Assembly (NCBI GenBank): GCA_903927955.1
Contig: CAIYOW010000043.1
Coordinates: forward strand, 1 to 35,946
Direction: 5' to 3'
Source of the DNA: an uncultured Methylococcaceae bacterium
Lineage (GTDB): Bacteria; Pseudomonadota; Gammaproteobacteria; Methylococcales; Methylomonadaceae
DNA: 35,946 nt
Of this stretch, positions 27,454 through 34,657 are shown piece by piece (position 1 is the first letter of the stretch; every line of letters starts with the position of its first letter). The position numbers and the translations under genes are program-made. The notes under the pieces were generated by a model. It made no database searches and was not told the origin of the DNA. It saw only the letters and a list, made by a program, of their open reading frames with translations.

Positions 27454-28719
27454 TTAGTCCGGGCGGCAGCGTTGTTCAATGGCGTTCAGCACATCCGCAG
27501 TGCTAGGCAGGCCAGAATCGCGTAATTTTTTTAGCCGTATCGCCACCACATTGTCCATGCGGAAGGCATGACCGGCATGGTCAATGCCAGGGGTGCCCAC
27601 AGGTATGTAAACATCCGGTTCTTTGCTAAATTTCATACCCGAACGGCCAATCACGATGGTCGGTATATCGGTCTCAGGCGGCACAGACAGGGCATTAAAG
27701 GCCTGCACCCAAACCAGCACATCGGCTTCGCCATCCGCCAGTAGCAGACGGGAGTCATTCAAGAACGGGTCGTATTCGGGATAACCACGGCTAAAGCGCG
27801 TCCTGGCCGGATAACCGGTAGTCCAGCCACACACTTGGTTAGCTGTTTGTTCGCCTTCCTTACCCGCCAAAGGCAGGCCGGAACAGCGGGTGTTCTGCAT
27901 ATTGATGTCTTTTACCATCGCCGACAGTGTTTGCACAGTCAGTTCAGCTTGGCTATAAGCCAGCGCCCCCGCCGCCCACGTCACCACGCTGTATTTAGCG
28001 GCCCGCAACTGTTCGGCAACCGCTTGTAAATCGGCAACGGCAATACCGCCTACACTGTCCACGCGCACCGGTTGGTTTTTCACCAATGCCCGCAACACCG
28101 CCATCACATCAGGCAGTTCCGTCAATGGGCATTCCAACACGCTCGCCTTAGTGCCGTTGGGCGAGGTGGAGCTGTCACCGGATGGCGCACGGCCCAAATA
28201 GATCACTTGCCGTTGCTTAGGGTCTTGCAAAAACATCGCCTCAGTCCACAAATAACGCTCAAAAAAGCGCGGCGCAAAGGCTTCCACGTCAGTGCCGACC
28301 ACCAGCAACAGGTCGCAACGGTTTTTCACTTCCGCCAGCGTAGTGTTCATCCAGCCATTGGCTTGCATGGACAAGAAGTTATTGCGGGCCCCGACAAAAT
28401 TCATATTATCAACCACCGCACCGCAGCGGTCAGCCAGCGCCAATAAACCGCGCATACCATTCACATCGGTGGCGCAGCCGCCTATCACGGGTAGCCATGC
28501 GCTTTGCAATAGCTTCGCTGCATGGCTTATGGCAGCATCCAAATCAACCTCTTGACCCGCCACGCGCGCGCGGGTGTCAACAATAGGCTGCTCGAACAGC
28601 GGTGTGTTGACCGCGCAACCATTGGCCGTCACCTTTAGTGACAAACCGTCCACGGCAATGCACAAGTCATCAGTGCCGATACCACAAAAAGGACTGGGTA
28701 CTTCAGTTATTTCAGTCAT
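27454..28719 (-). CDS. fhcB: Formyltransferase/hydrolase complex subunit B
   Basis: Subunit B of the Fhc complex, 421 residues, related to the molybdopterin subunit of archaeal formylmethanofuran dehydrogenase (FwdB/FmdB). The N-terminus VPSPFCGIGTDDLCI keeps only a remnant of the CxxCxxxC iron-sulfur motif, as expected for the bacterial protein, which does no redox chemistry. Conserved stretches include LLQSAWLPVIGGCATDVNGM, ARNNFLSMQANGWMNTTLAE and NQVCGWTTGYPARTRFSRGY. First gene of the operon; the ATG has AAGGAC eight bases upstream. A perfect 12-bp palindrome (AGCATTAATGCT, 28758-28769) lies 39 bases before the start and might be a regulatory site, though this is only a suggestion. Confidence 0.95.
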   Translation of the reverse strand: MTEITEVPSPFCGIGTDDLCIAVDGLSLKVTANGCAVNTPLFEQPIVDTRARVAGQEVDLDAAISHAAKLLQSAWLPVIGGCATDVNGMRGLLALADRCGAVVDNMNFVGARNNFLSMQANGWMNTTLAEVKNRCDLLLVVGTDVEAFAPRFFERYLWTEAMFLQDPKQRQVIYLGRAPSGDSSTSPNGTKASVLECPLTELPDVMAVLRALVKNQPVRVDSVGGIAVADLQAVAEQLRAAKYSVVTWAAGALAYSQAELTVQTLSAMVKDINMQNTRCSGLPLAGKEGEQTANQVCGWTTGYPARTRFSRGYPEYDPFLNDSRLLLADGEADVLVWVQAFNALSVPPETDIPTIVIGRSGMKFSKEPDVYIPVGTPGIDHAGHAFRMDNVVAIRLKKLRDSGLPSTADVLNAIEQRCRPD

Positions 28720-28901
28720 TGAACTGTCCTTACTCGGTTGATAATATCTAAAAGGGTAGCATTAATGCTGGCCATTGGCGATATTTTAGCCTGAAATGCC
28801 AAGCTTGTCTTGGATAAGCGGATGGGCAGGGTGGGGGTATCGGGCGGTTGTGGCATAAGGCTTCAGATTGCGCGTTGCTAGGCGGCGCAATACGCTGGCG
28901 C

Positions 28902-29002
28902 TAGGGTGGTTTGCCATTGAGAAACCAACCTACAAAAGGTGGCTGTGACGGCAAACCGGCAAGCCGTCACAGCACTGTAGCAAAAAAATCGCCCGCTTCG
29001 CG
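28902..29002. repeat. Composite repeat unit, copy 1 (hairpin plus 73-bp repeat)
   Basis: An 11-bp inverted repeat with one mismatch (TAGGGTGGTTT at 28902-28912, AAACCAACCTA at 28922-28932) leads into a 73-bp element (28930-29002). The 73-bp element contains a perfect 10-bp palindrome, GCTGTGACGG and CCGTCACAGC, and ends in an A7 run followed by TCGCCCGCTTCGCG. It matches copy 2 at 66 of 73 positions with no gaps. Confidence 0.85.
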
Positions 29003-29075
29003 TGATAGGCGGGCCCGCTTCTTGTAAAGAGGCCAATTCCGCCCGTTTCTTAACAGGCAATAGCTTCCTATCATC

Positions 29076-29106
29076 GTAGGGTGGGCAGGTTTTTTTGCCC
29101 ACGCGG
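29076..29106. repeat. 31-bp REP-like hairpin, copy A
   Basis: A 31-bp element beginning GTAGGGTGGGCAGG and ending GCCCACGCGG; its arms GTGGGCA and TGCCCAC can pair. The copy at 30322-30352 is identical except for one base and has the same orientation. The two copies lie on either side of the DUF1566 gene. Confidence 0.85.
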
Positions 29107-29123
29107 ACAGCACCGGATTTGAC

Positions 29124-29223
29124 AAGGTGGGCACAAACAGCGTGCCTACCCTACAAAAATCGGCTGTGACGGCAAACCGGCAAGCCATCACAGCACCCTG
29201 GCAAAAAAATCGCCCGCTTCGCG
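29124..29223. repeat. Composite repeat unit, copy 2 (hairpin plus 73-bp repeat)
   Basis: A REP-like hairpin (GGTGGGCAC paired with GTGCCTACC, 29127-29150) runs into the second 73-bp element (29151-29223). Read on the minus strand the hairpin begins GTAGGGTAGGCACGC, so it is an inverted, diverged relative of the 31-bp elements. The internal palindrome of the 73-bp element has one mismatch here. Confidence 0.8.
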
Positions 29224-29225
29224 GG
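29203..29225 (-). terminator. Rho-independent terminator of the DUF1566 gene
   Basis: On the minus strand a CCCGC-GAA-GCGGG hairpin (29225-29213) is followed by CGA and seven T residues (29209-29203). It lies about 28 bases after the DUF1566 stop. It is formed by the end of repeat copy 2; copy 1 could form a similar but longer-looped structure at 29014-28982. Confidence 0.75.
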
Positions 29226-29253
29226 AAAAGAAAAGTATTAAAGGGTTAAATGG

Positions 29254-30231
29254 TTAAAAAGCCCGAACAGCGCGCACTGCAAACGGGAGGTACTTATTGT
29301 AGTCGTAGTTCGCGCTGTCACTGCCAAAGCCTTGGAACCACGTGTAGATGGTGTCGTTCTCACTCGAACTCCAGTAAATACTATCGGCAAAACCACCCAC
29401 AACAGTTCTGTTAAGGTACAGTTGGTTAAGCTCATCCTTGGACGGCAAGTACCAGTCGCTATAACCGCCCAGCACCAGGTCGTCACAGAGTTTGGCGGCA
29501 TAGCTGCCTGCCCCTTGAGCTTTGACAATGGCGGCGGTGTTGGCCTGGCCGGTGCCGATGGCGGTGCCGGTCGCCCCCGTGGTGATCCAACTGCCGTTAT
29601 ACCATTGGATGCCATTCGGGTAAGCGGGGGCTTGGTCATACGGTGCGGCAATCAGGCCGTGTTTTCCTGTCTTGTCAATATAGGCTATCTTGCCGCCTTG
29701 GTAGCTTTGGCCCAGGGTGAGTTTTGATGGGGTGTAGCTTGCGAAGACCACCTCACCGACCCCCAGTTGCTGGCTGTTGGGGATGCCACCGGCGTTGGTG
29801 CTGACCAACCCGGTCTTAGTGAACACCCAGCGGGTGCCGACATTGTTGTTGAGCATCAGTTGCACCCAGCCGTTGCTGGCGGCGGTTTGGTCAACGGTCA
29901 CTTGGAAACAAGGGTAGCTGGGGTCGGTGCTGGAACAGCTGGTGTTGCCCACGGCATTGCCTTTGGGGTAAACATTATAGGTGGCGTTGGTTGAGGTGCT
30001 GCTGGCGGGTATTTGTATCCACAGCTGGTAAGTGCCCGCCTTGGGGGCTGTCCAATTGACGCTGCCGGGGCTGCCGCCGACCAGTTCGATGGTTTGCAGC
30101 TTGCTGAAAGCCGGGTAGACCGGCGTGCCGGTGGGCGTTGCCGCCACAGCGGCGGTCAGGTTAAAGACCACCAGCAGCAACGCGGCGGCTAGCTGGCTGA
30201 TGGGGTTTGGTCGGGCGGTGTTTGGCTGCAT
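29254..30231 (-). CDS. Secreted DUF1566 (Lcl-type) domain protein
   Basis: Exported protein of 325 residues. A signal peptide is evident: after a polar start, SQLAAALLLVVFNLTAAVAA (about 12-31). Residues 40-165 look like a golvesin-type beta domain (VNWTAPKAGTYQLWIQIP and FQVTVDQTAASNGWVQLM), a tentative call. Residues 165-325 are a DUF1566/Lcl C-terminal domain: YQGGKIAYI, then GGYSDWYLPSKDELNQLYLN, YWSSSEND and the end FAVRAVRAF. This domain occurs in adhesin-like surface proteins such as Legionella Lcl, where it is a fimbrial/adhesion-associated module. TGAGG precedes the ATG. The gene is clearly more GC-rich than its surroundings, lies between direct repeat copies, and occupies the place where hoxH would be expected after hoxY. 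Confidence 0.82.
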   Translation of the reverse strand: MQPNTARPNPISQLAAALLLVVFNLTAAVAATPTGTPVYPAFSKLQTIELVGGSPGSVNWTAPKAGTYQLWIQIPASSTSTNATYNVYPKGNAVGNTSCSSTDPSYPCFQVTVDQTAASNGWVQLMLNNNVGTRWVFTKTGLVSTNAGGIPNSQQLGVGEVVFASYTPSKLTLGQSYQGGKIAYIDKTGKHGLIAAPYDQAPAYPNGIQWYNGSWITTGATGTAIGTGQANTAAIVKAQGAGSYAAKLCDDLVLGGYSDWYLPSKDELNQLYLNRTVVGGFADSIYWSSSENDTIYTWFQGFGSDSANYDYNKYLPFAVRAVRAF

Positions 30232-30321
30232 GATGTGGCCTCAAAGATGTTATAAATACAGTGGCTTGCCCTAACGGGCAGGCTATTTATAACGTATGCC
30301 ATTAAAGTTTTCAAGTGTTTG

Positions 30322-30352
30322 GTAGGGTGGGCAGGTTTTTGTGCCCACGCGG
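30322..30352. repeat. 31-bp REP-like hairpin, copy B
   Basis: Second copy of the 31-bp element of 29076-29106 (30 of 31 positions identical), same orientation. It begins 38 bases downstream of the hoxY stop codon and 90 bases upstream of the DUF1566 gene. Confidence 0.85.
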
Positions 30353-30390
30353 TTTTAGCTTAGCCACGTTCAGCCAGGCCCAAGCCAATA

Positions 30391-30930
30391 TCAATCATAA
30401 TGCACCAAAGCGTAATCCAACTGCGGCTCTTTCCCTTCCAACAAATCGGTAAGGAACTTCCAGAACACATCGGCGGAAGGTGGGCAGCCCGGCAGGTAGT
30501 AATCTATTTTGACCACTTCATGCAAGGGGCGGACTTTGTCCAATAATAACGGCAATTCAATATCACTGGGAATTTGCGGATTTTCCACGCCAATGCCATC
30601 CAGATAAGCTTCACTTAGGCATTCTTCCAGCGGAATAAAATTCCGCATAGCAGGCAAGCCACCATTAATAGCGCAAGCTCCGACAGCCACCAGAATTTTG
30701 CACTGTTTACGGAATTCGCGCAGGGTGTGGACATTCTCAGAATTGCACACGCCGCCTTCTATCAGGCCAATGTCACAACGGCCGCAATGCTCAATATCGG
30801 TGATGGGCGAGCGGTCGAACTCGACCCGCTCGGCGAGTTGTAGCAGGCGTTCGTCCAAATCCAAAAAGGACATGTGGCAGCCGAAACAGCCCGCTAGAGA
30901 AGTGGTTGCAACGCGGATTTTATTCGCCAT
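30391..30930 (-). CDS. hoxY: NAD-reducing [NiFe]-hydrogenase small subunit
   Basis: Small subunit of a cytoplasmic bidirectional (group 3d-type) [NiFe] hydrogenase, carrying the proximal iron-sulfur cluster that passes electrons between the NiFe site and the diaphorase. It has 179 residues from ATG 30930. Cluster cysteines are visible in LAGCFGCHMSFLD (Cys15, Cys18), VGACAINGG (Cys86) and PGCPPSADVF (Cys149); ITDIEHCGRCDIGLIEGGVC is also typical. No twin-arginine signal is present, fitting a soluble enzyme. The ATG overlaps the hoxU end by 11 bases; a GTG at 30942 is an alternative start. The obligate partner, hoxH, is absent downstream in this window. Confidence 0.93.
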   Translation of the reverse strand: MANKIRVATTSLAGCFGCHMSFLDLDERLLQLAERVEFDRSPITDIEHCGRCDIGLIEGGVCNSENVHTLREFRKQCKILVAVGACAINGGLPAMRNFIPLEECLSEAYLDGIGVENPQIPSDIELPLLLDKVRPLHEVVKIDYYLPGCPPSADVFWKFLTDLLEGKEPQLDYALVHYD

Positions 30931-31636
30931 GGGGATGCTCACTTGCTAGGCTGACTTCGTTTATTTGATGATGGTCGTAGACACGCTGGCCTATCGGCAC
31001 TTGGTAAGCGGTGTGTTTGATTAAAATAGCACCGGTCGGACAGATATGCGCCGCCTTGTCGCCGCTATCCAAATCGCTGTCTTTTAGCTGACCGCTAGTA
31101 GAATTGACAAGCAAATGTTTATTGATGCCACGTCCACTGATAGCAAACACGGCTTTACCGTCATGCTCGCGGCTGGCGCGGACACACAGGGTGCAAAAAA
31201 TACAACGGTTGTGGTCAATCAATACCTCAGGATGCGAAGCGTCCATAGCCCGATGGGCATAAAAAAGCGGGAAGTGGTCATCCAGCATATTTAAATGGTA
31301 AGCCACCGCTTGCAATTGGCAATTGCCGGTTTTTTCGCACGAGGGGCAAAAATGGTTGCCCTCGACAAACAGCATTTGGGTGATGGTTTTGCGGTCACTG
31401 TTCAGTTCTTGCGTATTGTTCAACACTTCTTGGCCTTCAGCGGCCGGAAAGGTACATGCGGAACAATTGCGCCCATTCACCTTAACCGTGCAAAGCTTGC
31501 AGCTGCCATGCGGGGTAAATTCCGGGTGGTGGCACAGGTGTGGGATATACACATCGGCAGCGGTCGCCGCTTGCATAATCGTCTGGCCTTCGGTAAACGG
31601 AATGGCTTTGCCGTCTATAGTGATGGTTTTACTCAT
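30920..31636 (-). CDS. hoxU: NAD-reducing hydrogenase diaphorase subunit HoxU
   Basis: Iron-sulfur subunit of the diaphorase half, 238 residues, related to the N-terminal part of NuoG. It has an N-terminal [2Fe-2S] domain (Cys35, Cys46, Cys49, Cys61 in CHHPEFTPHGSCKLC and NCSAC), a His-Cys3 [4Fe-4S] site (His95, Cys97, Cys100, Cys106 in HFCPSCEKTGNC) and a further [4Fe-4S] site (Cys145, Cys148, Cys151 in CIFCTLC, with Cys199 in HICPTGA). All ligands are intact. It begins 8 bases inside hoxF and has AGGAGA upstream, so the two are translated together. Confidence 0.96.
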   Translation of the reverse strand: MSKTITIDGKAIPFTEGQTIMQAATAADVYIPHLCHHPEFTPHGSCKLCTVKVNGRNCSACTFPAAEGQEVLNNTQELNSDRKTITQMLFVEGNHFCPSCEKTGNCQLQAVAYHLNMLDDHFPLFYAHRAMDASHPEVLIDHNRCIFCTLCVRASREHDGKAVFAISGRGINKHLLVNSTSGQLKDSDLDSGDKAAHICPTGAILIKHTAYQVPIGQRVYDHHQINEVSLASEHPHGE

Positions 31637-33416
31637 AATCTTCTCCTACTTGCGCCAAATGCGCGGCGGCATCGTGCCTATCTGCCATACGCCGCGCCGT
31701 TGCCAAGGCGGCATCCAGATCGAAGCCAGGTTCGTAACTGATTTTTTTCAATTTCGCTTGGTACAGCTCAGGGTAACGGGCCAAGGTGGTCAGGATGGGG
31801 TTAGCGGCGGTTTGCCCTAATCCACAATGGCTGTAATTTTTGACCAACTGGCAGAGCGATTCCAGTGCCGCCACATCACCTGCTGAACCGTGCCCGTCGA
31901 CAATTTTGTCCAACTGTTTTTTAAGCAGGGAAGTGCCGACCCGGCAAGGGGTGCAAAAACCGCAGCTTTCATGGGCAAAAAAGTGCGTGAAATTGTTGAC
32001 GATGTCCAAGATATTGCGGCTAGCGTTGAAGATGATAAAAGAGCCGCCGGTAGCCAAATCTTCAAATGCCAATTTCCGGTCAAATTCTTGGCGGCTGATA
32101 AATGTGCCGGAGGGCCCGCCAACTTGTACGCCCAGCACATCATGTGCGCCACAGTCGTCCAAGATAGCTTGTATAGTTGTGCCAAACGGGTATTCGTAAA
32201 TGCCGGGGCAGGCGCAATCGCCACAAATGCTGAGGATTTTAGTGCCTTTGGATGGCCCCGTGCCGATGCTGGCAAACCAGTCGCCACCCTGCACCGCCAC
32301 TGCAGCCGCTGCCAAAAAGGTTTCGACATTGTTGACCACGGTAGGTTTACCCAGATAACCTTGTGTCACTGGATACGGCGGGCGGTTGCGGGGGATGCCC
32401 ATTTTGCCTTCCAGCGATTCAATCAGTGCCGATTCTTCACCGCAGATATAAGCCCCCGCACCTAGGCAGATTGCTATATCAAAATCGAAGCCTTGCCCTA
32501 AAATATTGTTGCCCAGCAAGCCTGCATCACGCCGCTGTTGCAAAACGGCTTGCAGTGGCTCATGCAAGAACAAATACTCACCGCGCAAGTATAAAAAGCC
32601 TTGTCGGGCACCAATAATGGCGGCACAAACGGTCATGCCTTCAAACACTTGGTCGGCATAACTGTTCAACAATACGCGGTCTTTAAACGTACCCGGTTCG
32701 CCTTCATCGGCATTGCAGACCACATAGCGGGTGGTTTCGCTTTCTTCAGAGCAAAACCGCCATTTCATAGCGGTTTTAAAACCCGCACCACCCCGCCCGC
32801 GCAAACCGGCCCGGTCAATTTCTGTCAAGGTTGCCGCAATGCCTCGGTCAAATGTCGCTTGCAAAGCCTCGCCCATAGTCATTGTCCGGCTAAGCAGAAC
32901 ATCCGTTTTTTGTATATTGTCGTGCACAGCAAACAATTCACTAGGCCATTCCGGCAGCGGCGTTCGGGCATTGATCAGCGACACAATCACATCAAGCTTG
33001 GCACGGGTAAGCTGGGTCAAGGGCAAGCCATTGACCAAACCGGCCGGCCCTTGGTCGCATAAACCGGTGCAAGAAGTATTAGCCAAACTGACCAAGCCAT
33101 CTGCCCGTACCGCACCTATGCTAACTTGCAGGCGATCTGCCAGGTAGCTGATAAGGTCTTGCTTGCCGAGCATCTGGTCAGTGATGGAATCGCTGATTAG
33201 CAGCTCGTATTGGCCTTGCGGCTGTAAATGCAGAAAGCTGTAAAACTCAACAATGCCGATTATTTGGCTGCGTGGCAGCTGCAACAAGCCCGCCAACGCT
33301 TCAATCGCCGGTTCGGGGATATGGTGATAACGGGCCTGCACCGCCCTTAGTATGGCTAACAGATGGTTGGCTTGATAGCCATAAGTCTTAGCGAGTTCCT
33401 GCAAAAATGCTGTCAT
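31629..33416 (-). CDS. hoxF: NAD-reducing hydrogenase diaphorase subunit HoxF (HoxE-HoxF type)
   Basis: NAD+- and FMN-binding subunit of the diaphorase, 595 residues. The N-terminal 150 residues are a HoxE/NuoE-like thioredoxin fold fused to HoxF, as in the Ralstonia-type soluble hydrogenase; only one cysteine pair is seen there (SCTGLCDQG), so this domain may not bind a normal [2Fe-2S] cluster. Then come the NADH loop GLRGRGGAGFKTAMKWRF, NADEGEPGTFKDR, the FMN-site stretch CLGAGAYICGEESALIESLE and the [4Fe-4S] ligands ESCGFCTPCRVGT plus SHCGLGQ. The ATG at 33416 is preceded by AGGCGG; a TTG ten codons earlier is less likely. First gene of hoxF-hoxU-hoxY. Confidence 0.95.
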   Translation of the reverse strand: MTAFLQELAKTYGYQANHLLAILRAVQARYHHIPEPAIEALAGLLQLPRSQIIGIVEFYSFLHLQPQGQYELLISDSITDQMLGKQDLISYLADRLQVSIGAVRADGLVSLANTSCTGLCDQGPAGLVNGLPLTQLTRAKLDVIVSLINARTPLPEWPSELFAVHDNIQKTDVLLSRTMTMGEALQATFDRGIAATLTEIDRAGLRGRGGAGFKTAMKWRFCSEESETTRYVVCNADEGEPGTFKDRVLLNSYADQVFEGMTVCAAIIGARQGFLYLRGEYLFLHEPLQAVLQQRRDAGLLGNNILGQGFDFDIAICLGAGAYICGEESALIESLEGKMGIPRNRPPYPVTQGYLGKPTVVNNVETFLAAAAVAVQGGDWFASIGTGPSKGTKILSICGDCACPGIYEYPFGTTIQAILDDCGAHDVLGVQVGGPSGTFISRQEFDRKLAFEDLATGGSFIIFNASRNILDIVNNFTHFFAHESCGFCTPCRVGTSLLKKQLDKIVDGHGSAGDVAALESLCQLVKNYSHCGLGQTAANPILTTLARYPELYQAKLKKISYEPGFDLDAALATARRMADRHDAAAHLAQVGEDYE

Positions 33417-33562
33417 GGTGCGCCGCCTGGGGATGAGGGATTGCAAAGTGGTATATATTGTAAGGGTATTTTGTTGGGAGAGGCTAAATTTTAACTGACC
33501 ACGCTTGGCTACAGATCAGAACAATCATCATTGTGAAGATGTAAATCCTTTTATATGTTATT

Positions 33563-33691
33563 TCATTGTCGAATCTTCAGGTAGCAGGTGATGGCGGCGT
33601 TGACCGCTTCGGGTGATTTTTCGGCAAATGCGGCTTCTTGGCTGGACAGACGCAGGAGTTCTTTATTTTGATATTGAATTGATATGTACAT
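33563..33691 (-). CDS. Possible 42-residue ORF or gene remnant
   Basis: A short leftward frame from ATG 33691 to TGA 33563 reads MYISIQYQNKELLRLSSQEA, AFAEKSPEAVNAAITCYLKI, RQ. Its codon choice looks coding-like and similar to neighbouring genes, but it has no convincing ribosome-binding site and its start overlaps the tacA promoter. I do not recognise it. It could be a small protein, the end of a lost gene, or chance. Confidence 0.25.
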   Translation of the reverse strand: MYISIQYQNKELLRLSSQEAAFAEKSPEAVNAAITCYLKIRQ

Positions 33692-33707
33692 CGAATAACC
33701 GTACACT
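33679..33707 (+). promoter_or_regulatory. Promoter of the tacAT module with operator-like palindrome
   Basis: TTGATA (33679-33684) and TACACT (33702-33707) are separated by exactly 17 bases, a good sigma-70 pattern placing the transcript start just before the AGAGG ribosome-binding site of tacA. An inverted repeat, TGTAC at 33685-33689 and GTACA at 33701-33705, fills the spacer and touches the -10. This is the expected layout for autorepression by a ribbon-helix-helix antitoxin; the binding itself is inferred. Confidence 0.55.
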
Positions 33708-33731
33708 AATAAAGAATAGAGGTCATCTATT

Positions 33732-34016
33732 ATGAAACAAGAAGCTCACCGCACCGCGCGTATTGAAGCGCGAATCACCCCAGACGCTCTTGCGCTTGTC
33801 CGTCGCGCAGCCGAGCTGCAAGGTTGCAGCCTAAGCGATTTTTTGGTTACAGCGGCACAAACGGCAGCCTACAAGACGATAGAAGAAACCCATATCATTC
33901 GCTTGTCAGCCGAAGATCAAATCCGTTTTGTTGAACTCCTCCTCGATCCACCAGCCCCATCACCTGCTATTGTTAGAGCTTTTGAGCGCAATCGCGAACT
34001 ATTTGGTACTAAGTGA
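33732..34016 (+). CDS. TacA-type (DUF1778) ribbon-helix-helix antitoxin
   Basis: Antitoxin of 94 residues of the DUF1778/TacA family. The N-terminal ribbon-helix-helix DNA-binding part is seen in RIEARITPDALALVRRAAEL followed by QGCSLSDFLVTAAQTAA; the C-terminal toxin-neutralising segment shows IIRLSAEDQIRFVELLLDPP and AFERNRELF. TacA proteins block a GNAT-type acetyltransferase toxin that acetylates aminoacyl-tRNA, and repress their own promoter. AGAGGTC precedes the ATG. Its stop overlaps the start of the toxin in GTGA, as is common for these pairs. Confidence 0.93.
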   Translation: MKQEAHRTARIEARITPDALALVRRAAELQGCSLSDFLVTAAQTAAYKTIEETHIIRLSAEDQIRFVELLLDPPAPSPAIVRAFERNRELFGTK

Positions 34017-34514
34017 TACCGCCGTTTCATATAGAACGGCTTACCAGTGCGCATGATCGTTCGGGCTTTTGTTGTGGTACTGATGCCCTTGACCGTTATT
34101 TGCGTGAACAGGCAAGCCAAGATATGCGTCGCCGTGCCGCTTCCTGCTATGTCGCGGTTGACCTCCGCCACCTCCGCTTTGGCTAGCTACTATACGCTTG
34201 CCGCCGCTGGAATTCCGCTGACTGATTTACCAGAACACCTTGTTAAAAAACTGCCCCGCTATCCATCCGTTCCCGTTGCAGTACTGGGCCGCTTGGCGGT
34301 TGACACCGCTTTTCAGGGGAAAGGTATAGGTTCCGGTCTTCTGGGTAATGCGATACAGCGCGCTTTATATTCTGAGATTGCCGTTGCCGCGCTTGTTGTT
34401 ATTGCCAAAGATGAACAGGCGGAAGCCTTCTACCGCCATCATAATTTTCTTAACTTTGGCAGTTTGCCTCGCCAACTTATCCTGCATCTTTCAGCCTATC
34501 GTTCTTTTATGTGA
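34013..34514 (+). pseudogene. TacT-type GNAT acetyltransferase toxin, frameshifted
   Basis: Toxin partner of the DUF1778 antitoxin, broken by a one-base shift. From the GTG at 34013, overlapping the antitoxin stop, the frame reads IPPFHIERLTSAHDRSGFCC, GTDALDRYLREQASQDMRRR and SCYVAVDLRHLRFG, then TAG at 34184-34186 after 57 codons. The rest of the protein lies in the next frame: SYYTLAAAGIPLTDLPEHLV, VAVLGRLAVDTAFQGKGIGS (the acetyl-CoA loop), GLLGNAI, then EAFYRHHNFLNFG, ending at 34514. Joining the two near 34160-34185, by skipping one base, gives a complete GNAT protein of about 166 residues. An ATG at 34047 in the second frame is not a natural start. The allele is probably inactive unless the shift is a sequencing error. 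Confidence 0.85.
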
Positions 34515-34657
34515 TGTTAGCCTGTGTTCTGTGTTTATGAAAAAAGTGGCTAGACATATTCTGACATTTGGTAGCCGTTTTCCTTAAGTGAGTCCTATGC
34601 AATCGTCATGTGTGCCTTGCTGTTGCCTATTTTTCGGCATTTTCGCCGCCTCACCAT

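Larger units (their letters stand above)
28720..29253. other. Gene-free region with palindromic repeats
   Basis: A 534-base stretch between fhcB and the DUF1566 gene with no convincing gene. The first part should carry the fhc promoter, but I could not identify one confidently. From 28902 on it is made of REP-like hairpins and two copies of a 73-bp repeat, listed separately. Confidence 0.8.

Noticed and set aside
28860-29250. CRISPR-like array
   Set aside because: The repeats are only two to three diverged copies at irregular distances and contain internal palindromes; they fit REP-type elements.
30360-30398. 12-residue ORF whose ATG overlaps the hoxY stop (MIDIGLGLAERG)
   Set aside because: The position is typical of a next operon gene, so I tested it as a hoxH remnant, but it does not resemble the HoxH N-terminus and is too short to support a call.
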